From: Burkholderia sp. S171 | GTDB lineage: Bacteria > Pseudomonadota > Gammaproteobacteria > Burkholderiales > Burkholderiaceae | DNA: 64,000 nucleotides | Direction: 5' to 3' | Assembly: GCF_009766085.1 (NCBI RefSeq) | Contig: NZ_LMUF01000064.1 | Coordinates: forward strand, 223,177 to 287,176 | Shown: positions 47,931 to 56,308 of the stretch, in pieces | Layout of the letters: the number at the start of each line of letters is the position of its first letter | Position numbering within the stretch: the first letter of the stretch is position 1 | Translations under genes and position numbers: made by a program | Notes under the pieces: model-generated | Databases searched by the model: none | Seen by the model: only the letters and a program-made list of their open reading frames with translations | Told to the model about the DNA's origin: nothing

Positions 47931-48320
47931 TTGATTCAACATTCAAGATTGATTAATTCGTATCGACAGTTATATAGTTGCGGCGGAACACTTGGGCTTG
48001 GTCGAGTGCCTCTTAGCGAAATGCGAATAAAGCATCTTGAGCATGAATGAGCTCATAACGGTAAGCGACGTAGAGAGAGCTGCCGTCCGAAGGGACATAC
48101 CGCTGCCCTCTGATGATAGTAGTGCTGTCTGAGGTAGCGACGCGATCGCCATCGCACACGGATATACAACTATAGCGAGGCAGATGCTTAGCGCCATTGT
48201 GCGTACCAACGTGCGGCTGATGCACGCGTCGATGACGATCTACAACACCTGGGTTGACCGGGTGCTGGTGCTGAGGGTGACGAAGCCTGTCGATGCAGCG
48301 CTGCGCCGGCCTTCGATGAC
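47931..48320 (+). pseudogene. Degraded copy of the TPP-enzyme leader and 5' end
   Basis: This stretch aligns with 36581-37120, the leader and first 410 bases of the TPP-enzyme gene, from TTGATTC at the left to the CTGCG of the DAALRRP codons at the right. Translation gives VERAAVRRDIPLPSDDSS, a TGA replacing Trp, then GSDAIAIAHGYT and MHASMTIYNTW. The start codon has become GTA. A 144-base, in-frame deletion joins ACGCGATCGC to ACGCGATTGC of the intact gene (36790 and 36934). It is dead, and is followed by an IS6 transposase fragment. Confidence 0.88.
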
Positions 48321-48369
48321 TCTGTCGCGCGCGTGCTAAACCTCTGCGTTACGCGCTTGATCTGATCCT

Positions 48370-48725
48370 GCTGTGTGCGCTGGTACGTGGCCTATCCGAT
48401 GAGCTTGCGTCACCTGGAAGAAATGATGGCTGAACGTGGCCCTCGCAGTTGATCATTCGGCTGTGCACCGCTGGGCACTCAAGCTGTTGCCGATGTGCCG
48501 GTATTGGATCGGTTTAAGGATCTACATGCCTGGTCGAGCGACGTAGAAGCAGGAAAAAATGCATTATCCATGGGCTCTTTTCAAAGGACCATTCGGCTAG
48601 GGAATCACCGCTCAAGTGGCCGCACCAGCATCGTCAAGTTGACGAGAACTGGGGCAGGCGCTTTCAGGTTGTGGGGCCGGTCACGTGAAAGCGGGCGGAC
48701 GGAGGTATCTCTACCGGGATCAATC
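48370..48725 (+). mobile_element. Decayed IS6-family transposase fragment (right)
   Basis: Plus-strand translation gives CVRWYVAYPMSLRHLEEMMA then ERG, a one-base frameshift, AVDHSAVHRWALKLLP, and further on HVKAGGRRYLYRDQ. These are the conserved N-terminal and central blocks of IS6/IS26-type transposases. The section between the blocks (about 48500-48660) no longer reads as transposase. Orientation is the same as the fragment at 41542-41912, so the two could be the remains of flanking copies around the 42-48 kb segment. Confidence 0.82.
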
Positions 48726-48734
48726 GGCCGCAGA

Positions 48735-49337
48735 TTATGTCGTTACCGGCGGGGTCAGAAACCGCTTGATCAACGTTTGCAGGAGTTCAATCACCTTGTT
48801 TTGGTCTTGCGGCAGGCCACGAATTGCCATGATCTTGCATCCGTCGACCACCCCGATCAGCAGCGCCGCCGCTGTATCGGCATCGAGCGATGAGTCTATG
48901 CGTCCCTGTGTTTGACCGTTACGCAGGAAGTCTGCCAGCAATTGCTGCATACCTCGGCTATGGACCTGCAGGATCCGGGCTAGCTCCTGATTGCGGCCGG
49001 CTTCCGCCAGCATGTCGACAAACAGGGTGTGCCGGCCACCATTTTTGCCCATCCTGGTTTGTTGCATTTCAGCGATCAGCGCTGCCAGCGCATCGGAACT
49101 GGTCATCGTCTGGCTGAAACGCTCGGTGGCGCTTGCCAGCATCATTTCGATGATCGCACCCATGATGGCTTCTTTGCTTTCGAAGTAGTGGTAAAGGTGA
49201 CCAGGACTCATACCCGCCTCGGTGCAGATGGCGGAGATCGATGCGCTGCGAAATCCGTCCCGCATAAAACATCGCCTGGCGGCCTTGAGAACTTCTTGGC
49301 GCTTTGCCTCATGTTTAACTGGATCGACGGTACGCAT
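48735..49337 (-). CDS. TetR/AcrR family regulator
   Basis: A 200-residue repressor with a standard TetR HTH (CFMRDGFRSASISAICTEAG then SPGHLYHYFESKEAIMGA) and a helical ligand domain. ATG 49337 has GAGGAT upstream; the GTG at 49352 is less likely. It is divergent from an aldo/keto reductase gene 106 bp away, and two related dyads lie in that gap, so it probably represses the reductase and itself in response to an electrophile or drug. Confidence 0.9.
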   Translation of the reverse strand: MRTVDPVKHEAKRQEVLKAARRCFMRDGFRSASISAICTEAGMSPGHLYHYFESKEAIMGAIIEMMLASATERFSQTMTSSDALAALIAEMQQTRMGKNGGRHTLFVDMLAEAGRNQELARILQVHSRGMQQLLADFLRNGQTQGRIDSSLDADTAAALLIGVVDGCKIMAIRGLPQDQNKVIELLQTLIKRFLTPPVTT

Positions 49338-49358
49338 GGTAGGTATCCTCACGCAAAG

Positions 49359-49425
49359 ATAGAGTGAACGATCTATTTATGTTGACCAAAATTTTTTTCG
49401 ATTCTAAGATAGAACAATCATTCTA
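49359..49425. promoter_or_regulatory. Two related dyads in the TetR/aldo-keto reductase gap
   Basis: ATAGA/TCTAT arms at 49359-49376 and TAGAA/TTCTA arms at 49410-49425 each enclose a GAAC(G/A)ATC core. They lie between divergent genes, as expected for operators of the local TetR protein. Confidence 0.5.
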
Positions 49426-49442
49426 ACATTGCGGGAAACTCG

Positions 49443-50420
49443 ATGATCACCATGCGTTTGGGTAAAGAAGGCCCGCTGGTTTCAGCGCTGGGACTTGGTT
49501 GCAACCGGATGTCGCTTCAAAACCCACGAAATGATGACGAAAGCATCGCCACCATTCAAGCTGCGCTGGATGCCGGAATCAACTATCTGAACACCGCCGA
49601 TTTTTATGGATCAGGCCACAACGAATCGCTGATTGGACGTGCCATCAAAGGCCGGCGCGATCAGGCTTTTATCAGCGTCAAGTTCGGCGCCATGTTCTCG
49701 CCCGCGGGACAGTTCATGGGCCTCGACGGTCGTCCGAACTCGGTCAAGAACTTTGCTGCCTATTCGCTGCAACGGCTCGGGGTGGACGTGATCGACCTTT
49801 ATCAGCCGGGTCGGCCTGACCCTGAGGTGCCTTTCGAGGACACGATCGGTGCAGTTGCGGATCTGATCAAAGAGGGAAAGGTGCGTTATCTGGGCGTTTC
49901 TGAAGTGGGCGCAGATAATTTGCGCCGTGCCCACAAGGTGCATCCGGTCAGTGCATTAGAGATTGAATACTCGCTGGCATGCCGCTTTACTGAGCCAGAA
50001 ATACTGCCGACTGCACGTGAGTTGGGGGTAACAATTGTCCCGTATCGTGTCCTTGCCGACGGGTTGTTGACTGGAGCGCTAACAAGTGCGTCGCTAGGCG
50101 GGGATTCACGCATGCAGCCCCCGCGGATGCAGGGTGAGAACCTTGAGCACAACATTGCGGCCATTGCGCCTCTGAAAGAGATGGCCGCGGCCAAGGGCTG
50201 TACACCGGCTCAACTGGCCGTTGCCTGGCTGCTCTCGCGTGGAGATGACATCATTGCGCTGGTCGGCATGACCCGGCCAGCGCGTCTGCAGGAAAATCTG
50301 CAGATTCTGGATATCCGCTTTAGCGCCCAGGAATTGGCCGATCTTGAGCGCGCTTTTGCGCCCGGCGTTATCCTCGGCGACCGTTACCCGGCCTTCGTGT
50401 TGAAATACGCTGCGCAATAG
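49443..50420 (+). CDS. Aldo/keto reductase
   Basis: A 325-residue NADPH-dependent oxidoreductase of the AKR superfamily. The catalytic Asp and Tyr lie in NTADFYGSGHNE (about residues 49-54) and the Lys in ISVKFG (about 79). The usual His of the tetrad (as in YYQHRVD) is replaced in LYQPGRPD, a variation also known in AKR branches. The C-terminal cofactor site (GMTRPARLQENL) is intact. It is divergent from a TetR regulator and probably reduces a reactive carbonyl. Confidence 0.9.
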   Translation: MITMRLGKEGPLVSALGLGCNRMSLQNPRNDDESIATIQAALDAGINYLNTADFYGSGHNESLIGRAIKGRRDQAFISVKFGAMFSPAGQFMGLDGRPNSVKNFAAYSLQRLGVDVIDLYQPGRPDPEVPFEDTIGAVADLIKEGKVRYLGVSEVGADNLRRAHKVHPVSALEIEYSLACRFTEPEILPTARELGVTIVPYRVLADGLLTGALTSASLGGDSRMQPPRMQGENLEHNIAAIAPLKEMAAAKGCTPAQLAVAWLLSRGDDIIALVGMTRPARLQENLQILDIRFSAQELADLERAFAPGVILGDRYPAFVLKYAAQ

Positions 50421-51186
50421 AGCTTTGTTAAATCAACGGGTAGTCAACACCGTACCGAAAACAGCTGGGCGAACACTGTTCCGCGGGGCCTCGTTTCACC
50501 GGGCTTAGCCAAAATCAGGCCGGTTTTTGAGCAAAGGCCAGTTTATCCAGCGACGTCGAGCCCAGTGCTTTGACGTGACGAACGTCTTGTCGACATGCGG
50601 TGTTTCGTCAGTTCGGAATGCGATGACTTGGTTCGCGAAATAAGATTAGTGATCCAAAATGATGATAAGAACTAGTCTATGGAAATAGATGACAAATTTA
50701 TTTTTGACTGGCCTAAAATTTCCTGCGATCGAGTTGCAGTAGTTACGTATTCCTTACGAGTTAAATTCTGAGACCTATTTGATCGTGCGGCTGGGGGTAA
50801 AGCTCGCGTTTGACCGTCCCTGTTTCGCGAGCGGTAACAGGAAAACAGTGCCGTACATGCGCAGGATGCTGGATACGTTCCACGTGCCTCTACGACTAAA
50901 GAAAATAGCCTTACATTTTTGTTGACGCACCATGCTTTGGCGTTCGTTACTCAAACGTTCAGGCTACCGGGTAAAGCGTGCGGTGGCAGCCATTTTGCAA
51001 CGCCGACAATGGGAGTTTTTACACACCAGACATTGTCAGTAGATGCACTTACCGAGTTTCCTAATAAGCACCATGAGCATTTGAAAACGCGCGCGATGAT
51101 CCGCGGGGAGGGTATGAAACCTTCGCCTGAGTTGAAGCAGCTTGCAGTTGATTCTCCATCCAATTGATTACGACCCAGGAGCTTTT
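50421..51186. other. 766-bp stretch without a supported gene
   Basis: Between the aldo/keto reductase and the DUF3311 gene. Open frames here (for example 50919-51167 plus strand) have no ribosome binding site or family signature. The middle part (50640-50760) is AT-rich. AGGAG at 51177-51181 belongs to the next gene. Confidence 0.5.
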
Positions 51187-51384
51187 GTGGGACTTAACGC
51201 ACCAGCCGGCCGCTCGCGGCTCTGGCTTATCTTGCTGTTGCCGTACATCGCGTTATTGTGGGTACCGTTCTATAACGACACACGTCCTTCGTTCGCCGGT
51301 TTCCCGTTCTTCTACTGGTATCAGTTCCTGTGGGTTCCGCTCACCTCGCTGCTGATTTATGTCGTATACCGAGGTGTCAAATGA
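51187..51384 (+). CDS. DUF3311 small membrane protein
   Basis: A 65-residue protein with two hydrophobic helices (LWLILLLPYIALLWVPFY and FFYWYQFLWVPLTSLLIYVV), matching DUF3311. AGGAG at 51177-51181 points to GTG 51187 as the start. Its stop overlaps the ATG of the sodium:solute symporter (ATGA). This pairing is usual for the family: it is the small partner of a monocarboxylate-type symporter and may aid its assembly. Confidence 0.85.
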   Translation: MGLNAPAGRSRLWLILLLPYIALLWVPFYNDTRPSFAGFPFFYWYQFLWVPLTSLLIYVVYRGVK

Positions 51385-52871
51385 GCAATGTCGATCCGGT
51401 CTCACTGACCGTCTTCATCGGTTTCTTTGTTCTTGTCACCGTGGTTGGTTTTTTTGCTGCGCGCTGGAAGCGAGGCGACTTGACTCAACTGCATGAGTGG
51501 GGTCTTGGCGGCCGCCAGTTCGGTGCCGTCATTTCGTGGTTCCTCGTGGGGGGCGATTTTTATACCGCGTATACCGTCATCGCCGTGCCTGCACTTGTGT
51601 ATTCGGTGGGCGCCTATGGATTCTTTGCATTGCCGTATACGATTATCGTGTACCCGTTCGTATTCGCCGTCATGCCGAAGCTCTGGAAAATTGCGCATGC
51701 GAAGAAACACATCACTGCAGCCGACTATGTGCAAGGCGAATACGGCGGCAAATGGTTTCCCGCTGCGGTTGCGTTGACCGGTATCGTCGCGACGATGCCT
51801 TATATCGCGTTGCAACTCGTGGGTATGCAGGTAGTGATCAAGGGGCTGGGTGTGTCCGGCGAACTGCCCTTGATCGTTGCGTTCGTGATTCTCGCGTTAT
51901 ACACCTACACGAGCGGCCTGCGGGCACCGGCGATGATCGCGTTCGTCAAGGACATTATGATTTTCATCGTCGTGATCGCGGCGGTGTGGATTATTCCGTC
52001 GAAGCTCGGCGGCTACGGACATGTGTTCGACGCGGCCGATACGTTTTTCAAGGCAAAAGGCGGCGCGACAGGCATTACCCTGAAGCCGGCGCAATTCACT
52101 GCGTATGCATCGCTTGCGCTGGGTTCGGCACTGGCTGCGTTTATGTACCCGCATACGATGACAGCGGTGTTGTCGTCTTCATCCGCGAACACCGTTCGCA
52201 AGAACGCGATCTTTTTGCCGATATATACGTTGCTGCTGGGATTGATCGCGTTGCTCGGCTATATGGCGATTGCTGCCGGCGTACACGTGACATCTGCCTC
52301 AGATGTCGTGCCGGCACTTTTTAGAACTGTTTTTCCGTCGTGGTTTGTCGGCTTCGCCGCTGCGGCGATTGCAATTAGCGCGTTGGTACCCGCAGCGATC
52401 ATGTCGATCGGCGCGGCGAATCTCTTCACGCGCAATTTGTGGCCACTGATTTCGCGCAATACTTCGCCGGAAGCAGAAGCGAAAACCGCCAAGCTGGTGT
52501 CGTTGCTGGTCAAGTTCGGCGCGCTGCTGTTCACAGTCTTCCTGCCGACGCAATTCGCGATTGATCTTCAGTTATTGGGGGGCGTGTGGATTCTTCAAAT
52601 TTTCCCTGCGATCGTCTTCTCACTCTATACGCGTCGCCTTAGTACGCCGGGTCTTTTTCTCGGATGGCTGGCTGGCATTGTGCTCGGCTCGGGATTGGCT
52701 ATTCTTCAAGGCCTAAAGCCGGTGTTCGCACTGCATGTGGGCGGTGCAACGTACCCGGTTTATATCGGGTTGCTTGCGCTGGCTCTCAATATTGTGGTGT
52801 CGTTCACCGTCTCGTTTGTTATGCCACGGCGCGTGATATCGCATCAGGTCGCTGGATTCGTTGGTGAGTGA
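51381..52871 (+). CDS. Sodium:solute symporter (MctP-like monocarboxylate permease)
   Basis: A 496-residue inner-membrane protein with about 13 hydrophobic helices. The opening FFVLVTVVGFFAARWKRGDL and LHEWGLGGRQFG, and the LALGSALAAFMYPHTMT region, match the solute:sodium symporter family and especially MctP-type permeases for lactate, pyruvate and related acids. The ATG at 51381 overlaps the DUF3311 stop, fixing the start. It shares no operon with metabolic genes here, so the substrate is inferred from the family alone. Confidence 0.9.
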   Translation: MSNVDPVSLTVFIGFFVLVTVVGFFAARWKRGDLTQLHEWGLGGRQFGAVISWFLVGGDFYTAYTVIAVPALVYSVGAYGFFALPYTIIVYPFVFAVMPKLWKIAHAKKHITAADYVQGEYGGKWFPAAVALTGIVATMPYIALQLVGMQVVIKGLGVSGELPLIVAFVILALYTYTSGLRAPAMIAFVKDIMIFIVVIAAVWIIPSKLGGYGHVFDAADTFFKAKGGATGITLKPAQFTAYASLALGSALAAFMYPHTMTAVLSSSSANTVRKNAIFLPIYTLLLGLIALLGYMAIAAGVHVTSASDVVPALFRTVFPSWFVGFAAAAIAISALVPAAIMSIGAANLFTRNLWPLISRNTSPEAEAKTAKLVSLLVKFGALLFTVFLPTQFAIDLQLLGGVWILQIFPAIVFSLYTRRLSTPGLFLGWLAGIVLGSGLAILQGLKPVFALHVGGATYPVYIGLLALALNIVVSFTVSFVMPRRVISHQVAGFVGE

Positions 52872-52908
52872 GAGTCGACTGATACCTTGATGACATGTTC
52901 GTCCCCCA

Positions 52909-52983
52909 GCGTTCAGCGGCTCCGGAGATTGATATTAAGCGAAGCTCCACAAGGGCAGCGATTCAGCTGTCGCCGCTGAACGC
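52909..52983. repeat. 12-bp inverted repeat after the symporter
   Basis: GCGTTCAGCGGC at 52909-52920 and its exact complement at 52972-52983, separated by 51 bases. It could form a long stem-loop downstream of the symporter gene or flank a small lost element. Confidence 0.6.
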
Positions 52984-53082
52984 GGGTCTATCGCGCTCTT
53001 GCGCCACCGATCACGTTTGAAAAACAGGGGAGGACTTGATGTTTGCCGATCAGTTATTTCGCCGGAATGGGATGCTGCCAGT

Positions 53083-53505
53083 ATGAATCTTGCAACGCTT
53101 AAAGTTGAGGGGGATGGTGTCGGATTGACTAAGGTGCGCAAGCTGTTGGCGCTATCGACTAGTACTGAATGGGAAAAAGGTGACCCAAAGCGGCGCGGGG
53201 GTGAGTATCACACGTCGGGATTTGTCGTCACGATCGCGGATTCTGCCGCGCCCTATACCATGATGGTGAGGGTCCGTCATTTTTTGAGGAAGTGCAAGGA
53301 TCAGGGCCTTCGGTTTTCCAATTTCAGTGGTGTTGTCGGACTTTCAGTTGGCGTTACCGTGGATGCTTCGACCCAGTTCGCAGCGTATGTAAATCTCACT
53401 GTTGACGATATTGCGATACTTAAAGAATTAGAACTAGCGGTGGACCTAACGGTCTATTCTCGCTCGGATGAAACGGTAGACAACGGGGTGAATAGCGGGA
53501 TGTAG
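53083..53505 (+). CDS. Hypothetical protein, DUF4279-like
   Basis: A 140-residue soluble protein. The pattern of STSTEWEKGDPKRRGGEYHTSGF at the start, a helical middle, and GVVGLSVGVTVDASTQFAAY with a closing ILKELELAVDLTVYS resembles DUF4279, an immunity-like or unknown family. I chose ATG 53083; the in-frame start at 52999 has no support. It lies alone between the symporter and a small membrane protein. Assignment to the family is from memory and tentative. Confidence 0.65.
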   Translation: MNLATLKVEGDGVGLTKVRKLLALSTSTEWEKGDPKRRGGEYHTSGFVVTIADSAAPYTMMVRVRHFLRKCKDQGLRFSNFSGVVGLSVGVTVDASTQFAAYVNLTVDDIAILKELELAVDLTVYSRSDETVDNGVNSGM

Positions 53506-53606
53506 CGGTGAGTCGAAACCTGCACGTTCCACCGCTTTGTGCCGGAATGGTCAATGCCATCCAGACCACCAGGCGGTAAGGCAGCAACGAGGAAAAGGAC
53601 TGTACG

Positions 53607-53912
53607 ATGAAAAGAGATAACACACGGTTGATGACTTGCTTGACCGGTCTCTTGGTTTTTGCATGTGGGACCGCTGGAGTAATGGTTACTGGCATGGTAA
53701 TCAACGGGTGGCGAGTGGCGAATGAGGCAGTGCTTGCGCGTCTCGATGTGTCGCAATACGGTGCTGGTGGACTCGTGATTGGCGTTCTCCTGACGGCTGC
53801 TTTCACCTTCTTTTTTGTTCGCACCGGCGTTCGCCGTTCGAAAGATGCTCTTCACGCCACGCGCGAAGGGATCGCGCGGGCGAAGCAAACAATCGACCAA
53901 TGGGACAACTGA
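53607..53912 (+). CDS. Small membrane protein (101 aa), unknown
   Basis: A 101-residue protein with two hydrophobic helices (about residues 9-31 and 52-72) and a basic, helical C-terminal tail (RRSKDALHATREGIARAKQT). GAGGA at 53591-53595 precedes the ATG. I recognise no family. It follows the DUF4279-like gene by 101 bp and may share its transcript. Confidence 0.65.
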   Translation: MKRDNTRLMTCLTGLLVFACGTAGVMVTGMVINGWRVANEAVLARLDVSQYGAGGLVIGVLLTAAFTFFFVRTGVRRSKDALHATREGIARAKQTIDQWDN

Positions 53913-54115
53913 CATGGAAAGCAATTAGACATTGCTTGCCAGAATGCTTGCTTTGCAAGCCACTCGATCCTGAGTGTAATACCGGTTACATGCGCCGGCA
54001 GTGACAGACGCGAATCGAACGCTCGCCCAGCAGTTTGTATTCGGATCTTCGTCTATTCGGTGACTTGAAGATATCGAATGCGTGTGCGCGAACGACAATA
54101 AAACAGAGGTGAAAT

Positions 54116-54610
54116 TTGAATACAGATTTTGAAATCACACCCGCACAGCCAGCAGATTGGCCAGCAATTTGGCCGATTCTACAAAAGGTCTTAGCGGCGG
54201 GCTCTAATTTCGTGTTCCCAACAGACTTTGAAGAAGAATCCATGTGCCGCATTTGGTTCGGGAAAGGCACGATTGTGTTCAAGGTTCTATCTGGAGGACA
54301 AGTTGTCGGATCGTATTTCATACGTCCTAATCATTCGGGACCCGGGTCTCACGTTGCGAATGCGGCCTATGCAACGCATTCTGATTTTCGGCGTAAAGGT
54401 ATCGGAGGTGCGATGTGTCAGCACTCGATCGCCACCGCGCGCGATCGCGGGTTTTCCGCAATGCAGTTCAATGAGGTAATTGGGATCAACACAGCAGCAA
54501 CGAAACTATATGCACGAAATGGTTTCAACATCGTAGGCCGAATTCCTGACGGATATATCGATGAAGTTCGAGGAAGATCTGATCTCTTGATATTTCACCG
54601 GGAGGTTTGA
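54116..54610 (+). CDS. GNAT family N-acetyltransferase
   Basis: A 164-residue acyltransferase. The acetyl-CoA-binding motif A is FRRKGIGGAMCQHSIATA (about residues 95-112), and the C-terminal ATKLYARNGFNIVGRIPDG is typical of GNAT enzymes. The start is a TTG at 54116 preceded by GAGGTG. The substrate is unknown. Confidence 0.88.
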   Translation: MNTDFEITPAQPADWPAIWPILQKVLAAGSNFVFPTDFEEESMCRIWFGKGTIVFKVLSGGQVVGSYFIRPNHSGPGSHVANAAYATHSDFRRKGIGGAMCQHSIATARDRGFSAMQFNEVIGINTAATKLYARNGFNIVGRIPDGYIDEVRGRSDLLIFHREV

Positions 54611-54670
54611 GGCGACGCCGTGATGGCAGATCGCACACAGCCTAGCTCTCGTGCGTTCGCATTACAACGC

Positions 54671-54904
54671 TCATCTCGGTTTGCCTGAAAGCTTGCGCGG
54701 ATCCGAGAATCGCGGATGGTAGTTGTCGCCGGAGACCGATATCTGCGAATAGCGACCAGCATACGCGGTAGATGAGCACATCAACGCGGTCAATGCATCA
54801 GCTTCGCTGCCGAACGTCCTTCGGATCTTCGCCGAGTATTCCATGCTCAAATAATAACGAAGCGCATCCATGTGGTGTGCCGCCATCTGACGGACGCCAG
54901 CCAT
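54671..54904 (-). CDS. Possible small hypothetical protein (77 aa)
   Basis: A minus-strand frame of 77 residues (MAGVRQMAAHHMDALRYYLS ...). No ribosome binding site is visible before ATG 54904 and no family is recognised. It may be a gene remnant or a chance frame. Confidence 0.3.
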   Translation of the reverse strand: MAGVRQMAAHHMDALRYYLSMEYSAKIRRTFGSEADALTALMCSSTAYAGRYSQISVSGDNYHPRFSDPRKLSGKPR

Positions 54905-54943
54905 ATTTTTGACTTTCTACGGCACTACGCAGACTGTTAGGAA

Positions 54944-54977
54944 TCCGATAAAACAGAAATTCTGTTTGCCTATCGGA
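54944..54977. repeat. Extended hairpin with palindromic core
   Basis: A perfect core dyad AAACAGAA-A-TTCTGTTT at 54951-54967 is enclosed by outer arms TCCGATA (54944-54950) and TATCGGA (54971-54977), with a 3-base bulge. It lies 125 bp upstream of the outer-membrane protein gene in AT-rich DNA and could be an operator or transcript hairpin. Confidence 0.7.
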
Positions 54978-55101
54978 AAGCGGAAACTTCTCTCGTATGC
55001 GTAATATTTAATATTAATTCGTAACTTAAAAATTCGCGCATTAGGTCAGAATTTTCATTTTCTTCTGAGGTGCTGTTACCGTTTAAGGGACAGCAGAGAG
55101 C

Positions 55102-56079
55102 ATGCGCAATAAACGTCCCCTTTTCGGAACAATGGTAGTGCTGATTGCGGTTTGCTCATCTGCGTCGGCACAGGAGATCGGACTGTACGCCGGACCGCTG
55201 GCAGGTGCCGGACAAAATTCGTACTCCTGGGCAATCGACTATACCGAAGGTTTCGGCAGATACTTTGCCGGCAGTATCACTTGGCTCAATGAAGGCCATA
55301 TCCCCGGCCATCATCGCGACGGCCAAGCCGCTCAGGCATGGTTCCGCTTGCCGGTCGCCAACCAACGCGTAGTCTTCGCGCTCGGCGCGGGCCCGTATCG
55401 CTACTTCGATACGGAGGCGGCTGCGGAAGGCGACGGCTACTCAAATACGCACGGCTGGGGCGTCCTCTACAGCGCTCGTGCATCCTGGTACACGTCGCAT
55501 CGCTGGACGGCCAACCTGCAGCTCAATCGCGTGCAACTGTGGCATGGAACCTCCACTACGGCAGTGCTCGTCGGTATCGGCTATCAACTGGATGGCCCGG
55601 ACGAACCCGGTCCGCGCGATTTTGCGATTCCGCGGTTGTATAACGTGACGAACAATGAAATTTCGTTGATGGCAGGTGAGACTATTCTCAACAGCCTGCA
55701 ATCGCCAACCTCAATCGCCGAATCGTTCGAGTATCGCCGCGGCCTGACGAAATTCATCGACGCAACGGTCGGCTATCTGCACGAAGGCAATGGACTGCTT
55801 GCGCGGCGCGACGGCTTGACCGCACAGCTGTGGCTGACGCGGGCATTTCTCAACGAGCGTTTGACGCTTGGGATTGGCGCGGGTGTGTACGCGGCCATCC
55901 ATCACGACGACGATTCGGAGCGGCCGTCCGGTGACGGGATCCTGTCGGGGCTCGTGTCGGTTTCCGGCTCTTATCGGTTGACGTCGCATTGGGCCGCGCG
56001 TGTCACGTGGAATCGGGTCGTGACACGCTACAGCCGCGATACAGATGTGTTGCTCGGCGGGGTCTCCTACCGGTTCTGA
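55102..56079 (+). CDS. Outer-membrane beta-barrel-like protein with internal duplication
   Basis: A 325-residue exported protein with a signal peptide (first 23 residues, ending ASA). The mature part is two similar halves: residues about 26-165 (YTEGFGRYFAGSITWLNEGH ... GAGPYRYFDTE ... VLVGIGYQL) and about 187-325 (YRRGLTKFIDATVGYLHEGN ... GAGVYAAIHHD ... LLGGVSYRF). Each has alternating aromatic strands like an eight-stranded barrel, and the protein ends in Phe, an outer-membrane assembly signal. A ribosome binding site (cagcagagag) is weak. I recognise no named family. Confidence 0.78.
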   Translation: MRNKRPLFGTMVVLIAVCSSASAQEIGLYAGPLAGAGQNSYSWAIDYTEGFGRYFAGSITWLNEGHIPGHHRDGQAAQAWFRLPVANQRVVFALGAGPYRYFDTEAAAEGDGYSNTHGWGVLYSARASWYTSHRWTANLQLNRVQLWHGTSTTAVLVGIGYQLDGPDEPGPRDFAIPRLYNVTNNEISLMAGETILNSLQSPTSIAESFEYRRGLTKFIDATVGYLHEGNGLLARRDGLTAQLWLTRAFLNERLTLGIGAGVYAAIHHDDDSERPSGDGILSGLVSVSGSYRLTSHWAARVTWNRVVTRYSRDTDVLLGGVSYRF

Positions 56080-56308
56080 GGGCGGTAGAAAGGAGGAGGG
56101 TGCTCGATGCCGATCGGTACGGATGTCTTCGGCGAAGACCCGTTTCGCCGGGCTCACGGCTCTTAAAGAGCGGATGCGGATCCTCGCGCGCGGATGGTGA
56201 TTTTCATCACTCACCTCGGCTGGCAGGAAGCGCTTCAACACCAGATACGCAATCCATTCCCCCACGGGTTTCAACGCTTCCGTGAAGTTGTGGCAACTTC
56301 ATTGTGTT

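Noticed and set aside
50919..51167. Plus-strand frame of 82 residues before DUF3311
   Set aside because: No ribosome binding site, no recognisable family and low-GC codon use; it overlaps the ribosome binding region of the DUF3311 gene.
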